Source: Microbacteriaceae bacterium
GTDB taxonomy: Bacteria > Actinomycetota > Actinomycetes > Actinomycetales > Microbacteriaceae
Assembly: GCA_022701925.1 (NCBI GenBank)
Contig: JAKONM010000301.1
Location: 1 to 14,915 of the forward strand
Reading direction: 5' to 3'
Length of the DNA: 14,915 bases
This document shows positions 13,299-14,915 of the stretch, in pieces; position 1 is the first letter of the stretch, and the number at the start of each line of letters is the position of its first letter. A program made the translations under genes and the position numbers. The notes below the pieces were generated by a model, which saw only the letters and a program-made list of their open reading frames with translations, had not been told where the DNA came from and searched no databases.

Positions 13299-14729
13299 GT
13301 GGCCGAGACCTACGACCTGATCGTCATCGGAGCGGGACCGGTGGGTGAGAACGTCGCCGACTACGCCCGCAAGCAGGGCGTCAGCTGCGTCATCGTCGAG
13401 TCCGAGCTGGTCGGCGGCGAGTGCTCCTACTGGGCGTGCATGCCCTCGAAGGCGCTGCTGCGCCCGGGAGCCGCACTGCGAGCGGCCCAGCACGTCGGCG
13501 GAGCCCGGGAGGCCGCGACCGGGCGGCTCGACGCCGCGGCCGTGCTGGCACGGCGCGACGCGCAGGTGTCCGACTACGACGACGGCGGCCAGGTCGCGTG
13601 GCTGCAGTCCGCGGGCATCGACCTGGTGCGCGGCTTCGGCCGCATCGACGGGCCGAAGCGCGTCGTGGTCACCGCGGTCGACGGCGGGGAGACGGTGCTG
13701 GAGGCCCGGCACGCGGTCGCGGTGTGCACCGGCAGCGCGGCGGCCGTGCCCCCGATCGACGGGTTGGCCGAGGCGGAGCCGTGGACCTCCCGCGAGGCCA
13801 CCGCCGCCACCGCCGTGCCCGAGAGCCTGATCGTGATCGGCGGCGGCGTCGTCGGCAGCGAGATGGCCACCGCCTACACCGACCTCGGCGCGACGGTGAC
13901 CGTGCTGGCCCGGGGCGGGCTGCTGAGCGGCATGGAGCCCTTCGCCGGCGAGCTGGTGGCGGACGCGCTGCGCGGGCGCGGCGCCGACGTGCGCACGGGG
14001 GTCGGCGTCACCGCCGTGCACCGCGGCGACGGCGGCGTCACGGCGACGCTGGACGACGGGTCCGAGGTGACCGCGGCGGAGGTGCTGGTCGCGACCGGCC
14101 GCACGCCGCGCACCGCGGGCCTGGGGCTCGAGTCCGTCGGCCTCACCGACGGCGACTGGCTGACCGTGGACGACACGATGCTGGTCGACGCCGGCACCAA
14201 CGCCGACGACCCGTGGCTCTACGCGGTCGGCGACGTGAACCACCGCGCGCTGCTGACCCACCAGGGCAAGTACCAGGCGCGCGCCGCCGGCCGGGTCATC
14301 GCGGCGCGCAGCGCCGGCGAGGGCGCCGACACCGGGCCCTGGACCCGCTTCACGGCGACGGCCGACCACGCCGCGGTGCCGCAGGTCACCTTCACCGACC
14401 CGGAGGCGTCGTCCGTCGGCCTCACCGAGGACGCGGCCCGGAAGGCGGGCACGAAGGTCCGCACCGCCGAGTACGACCTGGCCGCGGTGGCGGGCGCCTC
14501 CGTCTACGACGACGAGTACGTCGGCCGCGCGAAGCTGGTGATCGACGACGAGCGCGACGTCGTCGTCGGGGCGACCTTCGTCGGCCCGGACACGGGCGAG
14601 ATGCTGCAGGCCGCCACGATCGCCGTGGTGGGCGAGGTGCCGATCGACCGCCTGTGGCACGCGGTGCCCGCCTACCCGACCGTCAGCGAGGTCTGGCTGC
14701 GCCTGCTCGAGACGGACGGCCGCGCATGA
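13299..14729 (+). CDS. FAD-dependent pyridine nucleotide-disulfide oxidoreductase (mercuric-reductase-like)
   Basis: The 476-residue protein has the class I fold of lipoamide dehydrogenase, glutathione reductase and mercuric reductase. The FAD loop is GAGPVG (11-16), the redox pair Cys42/Cys47 is in GGECSYWACMPSK, the NAD(P) loop is GGGVVGSE, and the second FAD motif is YAVGDVN. The C-terminal dimerisation domain ends with PAYPTVSE (457-464), where the catalytic His of HPTLSE is replaced by Tyr459 and Glu464 is kept. Tyr occupies this place in mercuric reductase, but the C-terminal vicinal Cys pair and the N-terminal HMA domain of MerA are absent, so mercury reduction is not supported. The substrate is unknown. 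The GTG at 13299 has GGGAGGGG upstream. The stop overlaps the next start as ATGA. Confidence 0.9.
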   Translation: MAETYDLIVIGAGPVGENVADYARKQGVSCVIVESELVGGECSYWACMPSKALLRPGAALRAAQHVGGAREAATGRLDAAAVLARRDAQVSDYDDGGQVAWLQSAGIDLVRGFGRIDGPKRVVVTAVDGGETVLEARHAVAVCTGSAAAVPPIDGLAEAEPWTSREATAATAVPESLIVIGGGVVGSEMATAYTDLGATVTVLARGGLLSGMEPFAGELVADALRGRGADVRTGVGVTAVHRGDGGVTATLDDGSEVTAAEVLVATGRTPRTAGLGLESVGLTDGDWLTVDDTMLVDAGTNADDPWLYAVGDVNHRALLTHQGKYQARAAGRVIAARSAGEGADTGPWTRFTATADHAAVPQVTFTDPEASSVGLTEDAARKAGTKVRTAEYDLAAVAGASVYDDEYVGRAKLVIDDERDVVVGATFVGPDTGEMLQAATIAVVGEVPIDRLWHAVPAYPTVSEVWLRLLETDGRA

Positions 14730-14915
14730 GCGTCTCGCTGCCCGAGCCCGGGCGCATGGAGGGCCGCACCGTCGTCGTCACCGGCGCCAGCAGCGGCATC
14801 GGCCGGGCGGCCGCCCGCGAGCTGGCGCTGCTGGGCGCCGAGGTCGCGGTCGTCGGCCGCAACCCGGAGCGGACGCACGCGGTCGCCGAGGAGGTCGGGG
14901 GCCGCCCCTACCTGG
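14726..14915 (+). CDS. Short-chain dehydrogenase/reductase, N-terminal part (runs off right edge)
   Basis: The 63 visible codons begin an SDR protein. TGASSGIG (19-26) is the classical cofactor-binding motif TGxxxGxG. VGRNPER (43-49), with Arg45 after the second strand, suggests preference for NADPH. The catalytic Tyr-x3-Lys lies outside the window, so activity and substrate cannot be judged. The ATG at 14726 overlaps the preceding stop as ATGA, implying translational coupling with the flavoprotein gene. A second in-frame ATG lies 30 nt downstream (Met11), nearer to where SDR proteins often start, but the overlap favours the first. Confidence 0.88.
   Translation, partial: MSVSLPEPGRMEGRTVVVTGASSGIGRAAARELALLGAEVAVVGRNPERTHAVAEEVGGRPYL

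Noticed and set aside
13299..14729. Calling the flavoprotein mercuric reductase (merA) or lipoamide dehydrogenase (lpd).
   Set aside because: The C-terminal Cys pair and HMA domain of MerA are absent, and the HPTLSE His of Lpd is Tyr. No mer or dehydrogenase-complex genes are nearby.
1..14915. CRISPR arrays, insertion sequences, toxin-antitoxin or phage-defence genes.
   Set aside because: No direct repeat-spacer pattern, transposase motif or defence-domain motif was found on either strand.

Overview
The window is very GC-rich, with third codon positions almost entirely G or C, many GTG starts and tightly packed genes. The minus-strand order argS – DUF2993 gene – lysA – hom – thrC – thrB – rho is the classic aspartate-family amino-acid cluster of Actinomycetes. 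A Rho with an N-terminal SAP-like domain followed by a long acidic linker, a DUF2993 (LmeA-like) membrane protein and an F420/NADP-reductase-type protein fit the same group. The order within Actinomycetes (Micrococcales- or Kineosporiales-like) cannot be settled from the sequence alone. The region looks chromosomal: no insertion sequence, phage gene, CRISPR array or plasmid function is visible.

Left part (1-8046, minus strand). argS charges tRNA-Arg and overlaps a DUF2993 anchored-protein gene by 4 nt. lysA (last step of lysine synthesis) then overlaps hom by 4 nt. thrC follows after 41 nt and overlaps thrB by 4 nt. Hom, ThrB and ThrC together convert aspartate semialdehyde to threonine. The 5' end of rho lies downstream of thrB and runs off the left edge. 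An identical 16-nt promoter-like block lies upstream of both argS and lysA, and a hairpin separates the argS unit from the lysA-hom-thrC-thrB unit.

Middle (8047-10600). A lipoprotein gene diverges from argS and converges with a transglutaminase-like protease gene. That gene in turn diverges from an F420-dependent-NADP-reductase-family gene. Next come a tRNA-Arg(CCG) gene and a 21-bp perfect hairpin that probably terminates it.

Right part (10601-14915, plus strand). A 78-residue hypothetical protein, a small protein made of two tandem Cys4-type zinc-ribbon-like units, an arginase-family protein with Cys at the first metal-ligand position, and a probable operon follow. The operon holds a crotonase, a mercuric-reductase-like flavoprotein disulfide oxidoreductase and the start of a short-chain dehydrogenase, which runs off the right edge.

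The most consistent non-coding signal is a -10 element of the form TA(G/C)(G/C)(G/C)T. In front of argS, the arginase-family gene and the crotonase gene it lies only 6-8 nt before the start codon, which predicts leaderless mRNAs. I see mostly housekeeping genes and no clearly new multi-gene system. The tandem zinc-ribbon protein and the variant active sites are the best leads.
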